DNA of 64,000 nucleotides. Source: F1-80-MAGs062 sp046345315 (GTDB taxonomy: Bacteria > Planctomycetota > Planctomycetia > Planctomycetales > Planctomycetaceae). Under the pieces are notes generated by a model, which saw only the letters and a list, made by a program, of their open reading frames with translations, did not search any database and was not told the origin of the DNA. Where the stretch lies: assembly GCA_046345315.1 (NCBI GenBank), contig JBKDKA010000091.1:11615-75614 (forward strand). Direction: 5' to 3'. Position 1 is the first letter of the stretch. The number at the start of each line of letters is the position of its first letter. Below are positions 42,535 to 51,609 of this stretch, piece by piece. The position numbers and the translations under genes are program-made.

Positions 42535-43341
42535 TCAGCGTGCGACCACGGCACCGGAACGTCCGGGTTTCGACAGACGAGCGACACCAGGTCGAACGGA
42601 TTCGACGGGACGAAGGTCCACCGCGCCGCCGGATCCATAAAAAGTGACGGATTCATCGTACTCAGAAGGGACTCGACCACCGATCCGAACAATGACCATC
42701 GGACGACCAAGGCGATCTGCTTCATGCAGAGCATTTTCAGTCGGCGCGACGGAGAGCGGGATCTCTCGTCGGAGCGGATCTTCCCAGCTCGCCAGCTGTG
42801 GCTGTTCCAGATAGACGACGCGTGTGACCATCTTTCCGGAAAGCGCGAGCTTCATGTCAGCGAGCGTGAAGACAATCGGAATCGGGAAATCATTCTCACG
42901 TCCGTACGGCGGATGAAGTCGGTCGAGGATCTCAATCGAGGGATAAAGTTCTTCGCCCGGAAGTTCCGGAATTTCCGAGAGCTTCAGGCGATAGATGTGT
43001 CCTGCGTTGACACCGAACTGAGCGGGAGACGGCAGAAGGCCCTGAGGAGCACTGGAGCCTGAGTAGATCGAGACGTTGCCTCCTGTTGGCAGTTCCACTC
43101 GAACCGGCTGCATCCATGAGGGATCGTAGCCTCGAATGGAGTTCAGCCAGCCAGCCGCCTGACCCGGCATCATGTGCTGATTCAGCGGCTGGAAGCCATC
43201 ACGCTCCTGAGCGTTCAACTGGCGTGCAGCGCAGAAGAAACAGAGAATTGCTGTCAGCAGCAGATGACTGGCGAGCGCCGGAGTGACGCCGTGACGGCGT
43301 GAATCGTCAGGACGGTCAGATATTGATGCAGTATTGAACAT
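42535..43341 (-). CDS. Secreted protein, paralogue of its upstream neighbour
   Basis: 268 residues from ATG 43341 (ggcgga upstream; an in-frame TTG at 43371 is an alternative). A signal peptide region (about 18-42, SHLLLTAILCFFCAARQLNAQ) is followed by a domain that aligns with the lipoprotein at 43562-44725: VYRLxL-xEIP / VYQLVFENIP, LYPSIEIL / LYPTLEVR, KMVTRVVYLEQPQ / NMVTKVIYLPDPK, GRPMVIVRIGG / GTIMVVLRVG. Function unknown; likely envelope-associated. Its C-terminus is short and basic. Confidence 0.8.
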   Translation of the reverse strand: MFNTASISDRPDDSRRHGVTPALASHLLLTAILCFFCAARQLNAQERDGFQPLNQHMMPGQAAGWLNSIRGYDPSWMQPVRVELPTGGNVSIYSGSSAPQGLLPSPAQFGVNAGHIYRLKLSEIPELPGEELYPSIEILDRLHPPYGRENDFPIPIVFTLADMKLALSGKMVTRVVYLEQPQLASWEDPLRREIPLSVAPTENALHEADRLGRPMVIVRIGGRVPSEYDESVTFYGSGGAVDLRPVESVRPGVARLSKPGRSGAVVAR

Positions 43342-43454
43342 GGTATTTTTCCGCCGGAACGACAGATTCAACTGGGCTCAATTCACCATGGGCTGACAGG
43401 TTCTGAATTGTGAAACAGTGCCTGCCATTTTTCCCGGCTGCTATGGAACGGAAA

Positions 43455-43493
43455 CGAGGGCGATCCCGAGCTGTCGGCTCTGAATCGCCCTCG
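43455..43493 (-). terminator. Hairpin between the two paralogous surface-protein genes
   Basis: CGAGGGCGAT (43455-43464) and ATCGCCCTCG (43484-43493) form a perfect 10-bp inverted repeat with an additional GAGC/GCTC pairing inside. On the minus strand TTTCCG follows. The T-run is weak, so it may give only partial termination after the 43562-44725 gene. Confidence 0.55.
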
Positions 43494-43561
43494 CATTTCA
43501 CTCATTGATCCTCAGCAGTCATGGGCATTTCGTCAGTTCTGGTCAGGGGTTCCGTTGTGGT

Positions 43562-44725
43562 TCAGAATCCATAGACCTGAGAAGCTCGGGACTGTGGCGT
43601 TGAAACGGTTCCCGGACGATGCACAGGATGAGATTCACGATACTGGATGTGTCGAACAGGCTCCGGCAGGCTGTAGCCAGGGTTGTGCTGAACGTCGATC
43701 AGCATGTGATCCACGGGATCAGGAATCCGATTGTCGCTCAGGTTTCGAATTGTGTGTGACTTCAGACCGGCAGGTCCGCCGAGTGGCAGGTGCGGAGGTC
43801 CGACCAGACCGATTGGTGTTCCGGTCTGAGGCATCCCCCAGGCAGGTGTCGGGCCCATTCCGGCCACAGGCATGATCGGCTGTCCGGGCATTCCGTGACC
43901 AGCAGCGATCATCGCACCGGGAACTCCCTGGATGTCCGCAGGGATCGTGGCAATCGGTGTTGGTCGGGAATACTGACCGGCATCGCCGTCATAGATCTTG
44001 TAGCTCACCGGGCGGACATTGCCGCTGGCGTCAGCAACCTGCTGTTCCAGAGCGACCTCTTTGTTTCCGACACGCAGGACAACCATGATGGTTCCCATGC
44101 GTTCCGCCTGCTGAACAGGATCGATACCTGGATCGAGCGTTGTCGAAACGAGTGTCTCAACACCAGCCATTGCACGTGCCTGATACTTCGGATCCGGCAG
44201 GTAGATGACCTTGGTCACCATGTTGTTGCCACGAATGTGTTCGAGGTCTTCATTCGTGAGTTCCACCGGCACGGTATTGTGTGCCAGGTAGGCCATGGTG
44301 TTTGGATGAGCCGATCGGACTTCCAGTGTCGGATAGAGGCTCACACCTTCCCATCCGTCGCCGGGGATGTTCTCGAAGACCAGCTGGTAAACCGCTGACT
44401 GCGGAAAATCAGCTCGTCCGGGAACGTATTTCTGGTTTCGAGCGAGTGCATCACCCACCAGCCAGCCGACGGACATCCCGCTCTGGCCGAGGAATTTCAC
44501 CTGAGTGGCCTGCATCGGACCAGGCATCATCGCTCCACCACCGGGCTGAGCAAGCACTCCCAGCACACCTGGCCCTGGTCCGTCAACCATCGGCCCCGGT
44601 CGCTGCATCATGGCAGCTGGCGGAGCAACATATTCGTTTGGCTTCAACACGCCGAGGTTGTCCACCCCGGCGCAACCCATGCAGACCACCACAAGGGCGC
44701 CCAGGGCCAGAAAATAGATTCTCAT
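43562..44725 (-). CDS. Lipoprotein, Pro/Gly/Met-rich, planctomycete surface type
   Basis: 387 residues from ATG 44725, preceded by aaggaaggggt. Signal peptide II with lipobox VVCMGC (Cys about residue 18). Then a Pro/Met/Gly-rich stretch (about 35-75), the conserved domain shared with 42535-43341 (about 75-235), a further Pro/Gly/Met-rich linker, and a C-terminal region ending HRPGTVSTPQSRASQVYGF. First gene of a three-gene minus-strand set. Probably an outer-membrane or cell-wall associated protein; no enzymatic motif is present. Confidence 0.82.
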   Translation of the reverse strand: MRIYFLALGALVVVCMGCAGVDNLGVLKPNEYVAPPAAMMQRPGPMVDGPGPGVLGVLAQPGGGAMMPGPMQATQVKFLGQSGMSVGWLVGDALARNQKYVPGRADFPQSAVYQLVFENIPGDGWEGVSLYPTLEVRSAHPNTMAYLAHNTVPVELTNEDLEHIRGNNMVTKVIYLPDPKYQARAMAGVETLVSTTLDPGIDPVQQAERMGTIMVVLRVGNKEVALEQQVADASGNVRPVSYKIYDGDAGQYSRPTPIATIPADIQGVPGAMIAAGHGMPGQPIMPVAGMGPTPAWGMPQTGTPIGLVGPPHLPLGGPAGLKSHTIRNLSDNRIPDPVDHMLIDVQHNPGYSLPEPVRHIQYRESHPVHRPGTVSTPQSRASQVYGF

Positions 44726-45079
44726 TGCAACCCCTTCCTTTTGCTGCTGAGTGTTTCCGCCAACAGCGACCATCAGATGACCGTATATGTACTGAACAGG
44801 GAACTGACCCTCTGCCGGGGAAAGACTGCACTTTGGCCGAATCGGAATGCCGTGAATGGTATCCAGATTCGATTTTTTGCAGCCCTTTCGGGCTTTTGAC
44901 ACAAACCGGCGGTCAGTTCTTGTATTGGTTCTGCGGCAGTTCGTTTGACCCGGGGTGCCTGTTTCGGGCACCATTCAGTTCAGCGAGCTTCCGGATGGCC
45001 GTTGAAAACCGTCGGTTCTTCACTTCTTTTTTCGGGTCCGAACAACTCGATTCTTTGGCAAATCCCCCAAAATCCGAAT
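44726..45079. other. Divergent intergenic region
   Basis: 354 bp between divergently oriented genes, so it must hold two promoters, neither of which is convincing by eye. A short hairpin GGTGCC-N7-GGCACC lies at 44954-44972; it recalls the palindromic repeat only in its inner bases and is not called as a copy. Confidence 0.4.
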
Positions 45080-46243
45080 ATGAACTACAAACCGCAAAGT
45101 CGATTCCGAGCTTCCCGATGTGTCGGACTGTTGGCACTGATGCTGCTTTTCTGGCATCCAATCAGTGAAATTCCGGCACAGACGGCCGAGGACGCCAAAG
45201 CTCCGGCCGGATCCGCCGAAGCCGCCCCGTCCGGACAGCCGGGGAATGCGCCAGTCGGTTCAGAGCCTGAAGCGGCAGTTCCTGCCGCTGAGGAGCTCCT
45301 GAGTCAGATGCGTGCTCGCCTTGACGGACTCGAATCTCTGCGGTGCACTCTTCACGAGACTGCGGTTCTGTCCGGGATGAAGTTCATCGCCCAGGGACAG
45401 TATTTTCAGGCATCTGGAAATCGTGTTCGCCTGGAGTTTCAGATTGCTCCTGTCAGCAGTGTCCGGGCTTCTGACGCCGACAGTCTGAAACTGAAGGATG
45501 AAGCTCCCGCAGCGATTCCGGAAAAAGAAGCTGCCGGATCACTCCTTCAGGTCAGCAACGGCAGTGTGCTGTATTCCTGGTGGAAGAATGGAAAAGACTC
45601 CCGGGTCACACGACGAAATGTTGCGGCGATCCTGAAGGCAGCGGAAGAATCAAAGCTCTACGATCCTTCTCGAGCACTGCAGGATCTCGGTCTCGGCGGA
45701 CTGAATGCACTTTTCGCTCGTCTCGAGACATCCATGGAGTTTTCAAAAGTACGACGAGAACGACAGGGCGAAGCCAGCTACCTGATCCTGACGGGGCGTT
45801 GGAATCAGAAGTTCCGGAAGGAAGTGTTTCAGATTGCCGATGACGTGGAAGTTCTTCCTCAGGAGTTCCTGCCCGAGTATGTTCGCATCTATATCGACGA
45901 AGCAACAACTCTGCCTCGTCGAATTCAGTACCTGAAGCGAAGCCAGAATCCCGGTCAGAAACTGATCCGTCCGATCATTACACTGGATCTCCGCGAAATT
46001 GTTCTCAACGAAGCCGTTGATGATTCCCGGTTCGTGTTCACGCCACCGGAGAATGTTCGCGAAGATGACATCACGGAGCAGACCGTACAGAGCATTCTGC
46101 AGGCAGCGAATCCAGGGCCCCAGAACGGCGAGACGAATGTGCCGTCGGAAGTTCTGCCAAAAGAATCCGATGCTGCAGCTCCGGCAGCATCCTCTGCACC
46201 ATCGAGTGCTCTACCATCATCAGAGCCGGTGCCGCAGAAGTAG
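45080..46243 (+). CDS. LolA-like / DUF2092-type exported protein
   Basis: 387 residues. A signal peptide (about 1-34, ending IPAQTAED) and an Ala/Pro/Glu-rich linker precede a LolA/LolB-like beta-sheet domain (about 70-330): MRARLDGLESLRCTLHETAVLSG, QYFQASGNRVRLEFQ, NGSVLYSWWKNG, ITLDLREIVLNEAVDDSRFVFTPP. Such proteins carry lipids or lipoproteins across the periplasm or bind lipids. A Pro/Ala/Ser-rich tail follows. ATG 45080 is used. The stop codon is the TAG that opens a type A repeat. Named LolA is avoided because identity looks low. Confidence 0.75.
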   Translation: MNYKPQSRFRASRCVGLLALMLLFWHPISEIPAQTAEDAKAPAGSAEAAPSGQPGNAPVGSEPEAAVPAAEELLSQMRARLDGLESLRCTLHETAVLSGMKFIAQGQYFQASGNRVRLEFQIAPVSSVRASDADSLKLKDEAPAAIPEKEAAGSLLQVSNGSVLYSWWKNGKDSRVTRRNVAAILKAAEESKLYDPSRALQDLGLGGLNALFARLETSMEFSKVRRERQGEASYLILTGRWNQKFRKEVFQIADDVEVLPQEFLPEYVRIYIDEATTLPRRIQYLKRSQNPGQKLIRPIITLDLREIVLNEAVDDSRFVFTPPENVREDDITEQTVQSILQAANPGPQNGETNVPSEVLPKESDAAAPAASSAPSSALPSSEPVPQK

Positions 46244-46336
46244 AACGCATTTCGAAACCGGGACGGGCACGCTTACGGCTGTAGTATCTGCAGAGATATT
46301 GAACTCTGTCGGAAGCCGGTCTCGTTTTGAAACCAT
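46241..46336 (+). repeat. Palindromic intergenic repeat, type A, copy 4
   Basis: Arms from 46250 (tttcgaaaccgggacgggc) and to 46332 (gccggtctcgttttgaaa); the inner hairpin is degenerate. The opening TAG is the stop codon of the LolA-like gene. Most diverged of the type A copies. Confidence 0.78.
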
Positions 46337-46388
46337 CTGACGTCTGAAGCAGCTCAAATTTACACTCATTCCGACCGAGGAGAGACCG

Positions 46389-48170
46389 ATGCGTCGATGT
46401 GTTGAGTTGCGTTCCGTGGCGAACCATCGCTCGTTCTCGGGGCTTCGAAGAGTTCTGGCTGTCATTCTGCTTTCGTTGAGCTGCTCTGGCGGAGCTGCAT
46501 TCGCAGAAACGTCCGGAGTCTCCGTCGTTCGAGTCGACGTCCCGATGCGGGACGGAATCAGGCTCGCGTCCGATCTTTATCAGAAGTCGCCGGCGGATTC
46601 TCTGCCGGTGCTGCTGATGAGAACACCCTACAACCGAAAGAACGCCAAACCTGCGGCGGAACGGTTTGCAGCGTCGGGGTTCCATGTTCTCGTTCAGGAC
46701 TGTCGTGGGCGGTTCGAGTCGGAGGGAGATTTTATTCCCTACAACAACGAAGGCCAGGATGGTTTTGACACGATTGAGTGGATTTGCCGACAGCCGTGGT
46801 GCAGCGGCAGGGTCGGGATGTGGGGGAGTTCGTACGTCGGTGCCACCCAATGGCAGGCGGCAGCAGAGCACCCTCCTGGTCTGGTGACGATGATTCCGAC
46901 GGCAACGTGGAGCAGCTTTTACAGGAATCTGTATCTGGGCGGAGCCGTTCGGCTGTCGCTGATTTCCAGCTGGGCTGGTGGCAACTCGAAACGTCCCGAT
47001 GGTGTGCAGGTGCCGACTGACTGGAACAGCATCTTCATGCATCTGCCGCTCAGCACGACCGATCAGCGAATCGGCTGGTCGATCCCCTGGCTCACGGGGA
47101 CGCTCGTTCATCCGGAGCCCGATGGCTACTGGAAGCGGCTCGACCTGACGGATGATATCACAACCATCCGCATGCCGATCATGCACGTCGTGGGTGTTTA
47201 CGACTTCTTCTCCCGGGAATCAGTGGACAATTTTGTTCTGATGCAGAAACAGGCTGCGGATGTGCCGACACGATCCCGGCAGCACCTGATTCTCGGCCCC
47301 TGGGATCATGGAACGATTGGAAAGTCGAAGGTGGGAGAACGCGACTTCGGACCGGAAGCCGTCTGGGACGCGACCGAAGAGAATCTGCAGTGGTTCAATC
47401 GAACACTGAAGTCGGATCCGAGTGTACGGCTGTCGGCATTGCCCGCTGTTCGATATTTTTCCATGGGAGAGAACACGTGGAAGGAGTCCTCTACATGGCC
47501 TCCTGAAGGATCTGAAGCGTTTTCGTATTATCTTCAGTCAGCCGGTCACGCCAATTCACGAAAAGGCGACGGTAAACTTCTGGAGACGGCGCCGAAAGAT
47601 GATCAGGTCGCGGACCAGTTTCGAGCAGATCCTGCGAATCCGACACCGGCGTATACCGTCACTTCGGAGCGACCGATCAACGCGTCTGTCTGGGCGCCGG
47701 TGGATCAGAGTCGCATTGAAGACCGGGATGACATGCTTGTCTACACGTCCGAAGTGCTGAAGTCACCGCTGACGTTCGCGGGAAATCCGCAGGCGGAACT
47801 CTTTGTTTCCACAGACACACCGGATGCTGACTGGGTCGTGCGACTGACGGAAGTCTTTCCCGACGGACGATCACTGAATCTGGCGGTTGGAATCCAGCGA
47901 GGTCGCTACCGGAGCTCATTGATGACGCCGGAGACCATGAAGCCCGGCGAAGTTTACAGATTGCTCATCGATCTGGGGCCTGTGGCCGCGCAGATCCCGG
48001 CCGGTCATCAGCTGCGAGTCGACATCAGCGGTGCGTATTACCCATTGTTTGACCGAAATACCAACACGGGCGAAGGACCGTTCAGCAGCAGTACGAGGGT
48101 CGCGAACGAATCAGTCATTCACTCAGGCGAGCATTTGTCTCGACTCATTCTGCCGGTCATGAAGAATTGA
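46389..48170 (+). CDS. CocE/NonD family hydrolase (X-Pro dipeptidyl-peptidase type), exported
   Basis: 593 residues. Signal peptide (about 15-40), then an alpha/beta-hydrolase (about 42-330) with GMWGSSYVGATQWQ, nucleophile Ser148 in GSSYVG, and MPIMHVVGVYDFFSRE and LGPWDHG carrying the likely Asp and His. The C-terminal jelly-roll (about 370-590) is the XPD_C domain (SPLTFAGNPQAELFVSTDTPDADWV). The family cleaves X-Pro peptides, cocaine-like esters or other acyl bonds; the substrate here is not determined. The start has gaggagag upstream. It follows a type A repeat, so co-transcription with the LolA-like gene is uncertain. Confidence 0.92.
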   Translation: MRRCVELRSVANHRSFSGLRRVLAVILLSLSCSGGAAFAETSGVSVVRVDVPMRDGIRLASDLYQKSPADSLPVLLMRTPYNRKNAKPAAERFAASGFHVLVQDCRGRFESEGDFIPYNNEGQDGFDTIEWICRQPWCSGRVGMWGSSYVGATQWQAAAEHPPGLVTMIPTATWSSFYRNLYLGGAVRLSLISSWAGGNSKRPDGVQVPTDWNSIFMHLPLSTTDQRIGWSIPWLTGTLVHPEPDGYWKRLDLTDDITTIRMPIMHVVGVYDFFSRESVDNFVLMQKQAADVPTRSRQHLILGPWDHGTIGKSKVGERDFGPEAVWDATEENLQWFNRTLKSDPSVRLSALPAVRYFSMGENTWKESSTWPPEGSEAFSYYLQSAGHANSRKGDGKLLETAPKDDQVADQFRADPANPTPAYTVTSERPINASVWAPVDQSRIEDRDDMLVYTSEVLKSPLTFAGNPQAELFVSTDTPDADWVVRLTEVFPDGRSLNLAVGIQRGRYRSSLMTPETMKPGEVYRLLIDLGPVAAQIPAGHQLRVDISGAYYPLFDRNTNTGEGPFSSSTRVANESVIHSGEHLSRLILPVMKN

Positions 48171-48702
48171 TGACTCAGCTGGACAACACCATCCTGTAAC
48201 TCATTCTTTGTGAGAAATGCGTCCGTAAGTCGTTCATGGAAAATGAATGACACGCAGATGTGTCCTCCGGCCCCGAGATGCTCTGAAAAGATCGATTTCA
48301 TAGGGACGGACGAGCGAGGATTGCGAGCTCAGGCCCACCCTGCAGAAAATCACAGCCGCTTTCGCGGTGGTCATCGTGACTGGCCGAAGCTGCTCAGCAG
48401 GAGCTTCGCCCTCCCGGATTGGTTCTCCTTCGTGATCATCGTGTCTTTCGTGGTGCAACCTGCCTTTCAATACGACTGATGTCTGAGAACAACGGAATCA
48501 TTGCCGGGAGGGCTTGAATCACCGGACTTCCGGCGGAATCTGGCGCTGTCTAATCAGACGGAAAGGGGCTGCGTCCGGGTTTCAGGCCGGCCGTTCTTTC
48601 CTCGGGATGTCGGCTCGGGTATGCTTTTCCGGTACGACCGGCACCTGCGTTGTAAGGTTCAGCATCTTAGCGTGAGTCCCTGACCAGAAGAGAAAGATCA
48701 TC
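48171..48702. other. Intergenic region before the DUF1501 gene
   Basis: 532 bp without a supported gene. A hairpin, ggccgaagct paired with agcttcgcc, lies at about 48382-48410 without a T-run. Short open frames show no homology or ribosome-binding site. Confidence 0.4.
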
Positions 48703-50148
48703 ATGCAGCATTCAGGATCTCCGCGGACAGGATCTCACCAGACGCGTCGATCGATGCTGAGTGTCGGTTCCATTGGCATGATGGGACTTGGACTGCCGCA
48801 GCTCTCGTCGTGGGCTGCTCAGGGAGCGATCGATCACACAAAACCACCGAAGTCGGTCATCTTTATCTTCATCAATGGTGGCATGTCGCATCAGGACAGT
48901 TTTGACATGAAACCATTCGCGCCGTCGAGCGTGCGCGGGGAGTTTCAGCCGGTTCAGACGCAGACACCGGGGATCCAGATCTGTGAGCATCTGCCGATGA
49001 TGGCAGCTCGCACAGATCAGTATGCCATCGTTCGTTCGCTCTCGACCGACAGCAGTGATCATGGTCCCGCCTGCCATATGCTGTTCACCGGGCGATTGGA
49101 TTTTCCTCCGGGATTCGTTGATCAGGGCAAGATCAGCCCGAACGAGTGGCCATCAATTCCGTCGCAGGTCACCTATGTGCTGAATGACGGTGGTTCACTG
49201 CCGCCTGCTGCAGTTCTTCCTCAGCCGAGCATCAACGAGGCGAATGCGATTCGTCCCGGACAGTATGCCGGAAAGCTCGGGACGCGCTGGGAGTCATGGC
49301 ATATCGACATCGCTTCGCCGTGTGCTCTGGGCAACGGAGCATGTCCTCACTGTTTCCGTTTTAATGGTGAAGTATTTGAACATGGTGCACCCACTGTTCT
49401 GAATATGCCGATGCTCAGTCTTCCTGAAGGTGGGGAGTCGCGTTTTCGAAATCGCGTTCAGCTGCTGTCGTATGTGGAACGTCAGCAGGCGACGCTTGAA
49501 CGACTGGCGATGGCCGGAAGACTGGACCGCGATCGACAGCAGGCTGTGTCAGTGCTTGCCGATGCCAAAGTGAGATCTGCATTTGATGTCGAGAACGCAG
49601 ATCCGGCAGTTCAGCAGCGTTATGGTCGCAACAAGTTCGGGCTGTCACTGCTGATGGCTCGTCGACTTGTGGAAGCAGGTGTCCGGCTGGTTCAGGTGAA
49701 CCTCGGCAAGAATTCGTCCTGGGACACGCACGTCGGAAACTTCGTCAACCTGAAGAACAATCTGTTCCCTTATGCTGACCGAGGGATTTCGGCGCTTCTG
49801 GATGATCTCCAGCAGAGCGGGATGCTCGAATCAACGCTGGTGATTGTCACGGGAGAGTTTGGTCGGACACCGACGATCAACAAGGATGCCGGGCGTGATC
49901 ACTGGGGGCCTGCAATGTCCAGCCTCTTCGCAGGCGGCGGAGTTCGCGGCGGACAGTGCATTGGTGAGACGGATGCGATCGCTGCGTACCCTGTCACCGA
50001 ACGACTGACACCCGAGAACATGGCCGCGACGATCTTCCATACGCTTGGTATTCGAGAAGACACCCTGTGGCACGACCTCGATGGTCGCCCGCATGAACTT
50101 TACCGAGCTCGCCCTATCGAAGACCTTTACGGTCATCGCTCTGTCTGA
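48703..50148 (+). CDS. DUF1501 family protein, twin-arginine exported
   Basis: 481 residues. An N-terminal TRRSMLSVGSIGMMGLG signal resembles Tat or similar. The DUF1501 core includes SVIFIFINGGMSHQDSFDMKP, a metal-binding-like SSDHGPACHMLFTG, and late TLVIVTGEFGRTPTINKDAGRDHWG. This alkaline-phosphatase-like fold family is very abundant in Planctomycetes, usually paired with a DUF1549/DUF1553 cytochrome-like gene; that partner is absent here. Function unknown, likely extracytoplasmic hydrolase or sulfatase-like activity. Start ATG 48703 after agagaaagatc. Confidence 0.93.
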   Translation: MQHSGSPRTGSHQTRRSMLSVGSIGMMGLGLPQLSSWAAQGAIDHTKPPKSVIFIFINGGMSHQDSFDMKPFAPSSVRGEFQPVQTQTPGIQICEHLPMMAARTDQYAIVRSLSTDSSDHGPACHMLFTGRLDFPPGFVDQGKISPNEWPSIPSQVTYVLNDGGSLPPAAVLPQPSINEANAIRPGQYAGKLGTRWESWHIDIASPCALGNGACPHCFRFNGEVFEHGAPTVLNMPMLSLPEGGESRFRNRVQLLSYVERQQATLERLAMAGRLDRDRQQAVSVLADAKVRSAFDVENADPAVQQRYGRNKFGLSLLMARRLVEAGVRLVQVNLGKNSSWDTHVGNFVNLKNNLFPYADRGISALLDDLQQSGMLESTLVIVTGEFGRTPTINKDAGRDHWGPAMSSLFAGGGVRGGQCIGETDAIAAYPVTERLTPENMAATIFHTLGIREDTLWHDLDGRPHELYRARPIEDLYGHRSV

Positions 50149-50190
50149 CGGCCTGGAAGCAGATTCACGTCATCAGCGACGGCGTGTCTT

Positions 50191-51609
50191 TCAGCCGACT
50201 GCATCCTTCAGAAGCGTTCCGATTCCTGATGTCAGCAGGTCATCGATCTTCGGGTCACACCACGCCACGCTGACTTCGTATCCGCCCTGTGGATAGGCTT
50301 CTGCTGTGGGAATGTACCACGGACCGCCATCGCCGTAGGCTGCGCAGGCAACGAATCGTTCCGGTGCTGCAGCCTGAGCCTCCAGCTGATACTCAATAAA
50401 TGTTTCTGCCGGCAGATGAAGCATTGAGACCTGATTAATATGAAGGCCACTGAGGATGATCGGGATCATCTGCTGGCGACGTCGAATCCACGACACGATA
50501 TACGACGGGCGGTTTCGATTGACGACCGGTTGAGAGTGATCATTGATCTGTTTCATGATGTCCTCCTCAACCCACTTTGACAGGGTCGGGGGCAGCAGAT
50601 CCTGAGTCGACCATCGCAGGTTTGTGACAGGCTCCGGTTTCAGCTGAGCTTCGGATTCGACGATGGCATCCAGAATTCTCTGCGTCAGAACGGGCCGCAT
50701 CTCCTTCGAACCGTCGTTGTACTTTCCGGCACCGATGTTTCCTCCACAGCCGTTGAAATACAGGTGAACGCATTCCGGATCCTGCTTTTGCCGTTCCTTT
50801 CTGGCAAGCCCGCAGAAATCGGCACTCACGCGACCGTCCCCGTAGTAACTCATCGGATGGCAGGCATAGTAATGGCTCGAAACAAGGCGTTTCTCGTTGT
50901 GGTACAATGTGACCGTCTTCAGCATCGGGTCGATGAGCCCCTCCGGAAGACGATGATGCTCCGGATCCTTTGAGCTGCTGCTGCGCTGCGAAACGACAGT
51001 TCCGGCAGGTCCGAGAATTCTTCGGTTGCCGGCCACCTGACTGACCTTCGTTTCTCCGTGAGCAACATGAGTCACCGGAACGACCTGCTTCAATGACTCA
51101 GTGACAGCTTGGCGAGCGGCATCGAGACAGCGGTTGTAGAAATCCATCTCGATGATGTGAGGCAGATCACCCTGTGACAGCACAATGCGTTCTGCTTCAA
51201 GACACACGAACGGAGCGTTGTGCTGATGGACACAGTGAACTGTGACTCGATCCGGGGTGGTGCCTGCAGCTTCTGCCAGTGCCTCACGCCATCGGATGTG
51301 AGCTTCGTTCAGCAGGCCGGTCCAGTCGACCACGCAGACGACGATGGGTTTTCCCACGCCGAGCAGAACGTATCCGATCGCTTCGAGCGGGTCGTCGACC
51401 ACTTCAACCGGACGAATCCATCCGCCACAGAGTGAATGCCCCATCGGAGGAGTGACATCGAAGCGAAACGTTGCCAGATGAAGTGCCCCGGGTGTGACTT
51501 CATCGGCTGACAGTGTTCTGGCCTCGGGCATGAGCCCGGCACTGATTGCCGCTGCCGAAGTACCGAGGAAAAGTCTTCGGTTGATCTGAACGAGCTGATT
51601 CTTCGGCAT
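50191..51609 (-). CDS. Neutral/alkaline ceramidase-like N-terminal domain protein
   Basis: 472 residues. N-terminal Tat-type signal INRRLFLGTSAAAISAGL (about 8-26). The ceramidase-like domain shows FRFDVTPPMGHSLCGGWIRP, VTVHCVHQHNAPF with candidate Zn-binding His residues, YYACHPMSYYG, and a Gly-rich YFNGCGGNIGAGKYNDG. Planctomycetes have many members with unproven substrates; amide or ester cleavage outside the cytoplasm is likely. Its ATG overlaps the stop of the FG-GAP gene (TAATG at 51607-51611), so the two are translationally coupled. Confidence 0.88.
   Translation of the reverse strand: MPKNQLVQINRRLFLGTSAAAISAGLMPEARTLSADEVTPGALHLATFRFDVTPPMGHSLCGGWIRPVEVVDDPLEAIGYVLLGVGKPIVVCVVDWTGLLNEAHIRWREALAEAAGTTPDRVTVHCVHQHNAPFVCLEAERIVLSQGDLPHIIEMDFYNRCLDAARQAVTESLKQVVPVTHVAHGETKVSQVAGNRRILGPAGTVVSQRSSSSKDPEHHRLPEGLIDPMLKTVTLYHNEKRLVSSHYYACHPMSYYGDGRVSADFCGLARKERQKQDPECVHLYFNGCGGNIGAGKYNDGSKEMRPVLTQRILDAIVESEAQLKPEPVTNLRWSTQDLLPPTLSKWVEEDIMKQINDHSQPVVNRNRPSYIVSWIRRRQQMIPIILSGLHINQVSMLHLPAETFIEYQLEAQAAAPERFVACAAYGDGGPWYIPTAEAYPQGGYEVSVAWCDPKIDDLLTSGIGTLLKDAVG

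Noticed and set aside
44947..44976. Additional copy of the palindromic repeat
   Set aside because: Only the short GGTGCC/GGCACC core resembles it; the CCGGGAC outer arms are missing.
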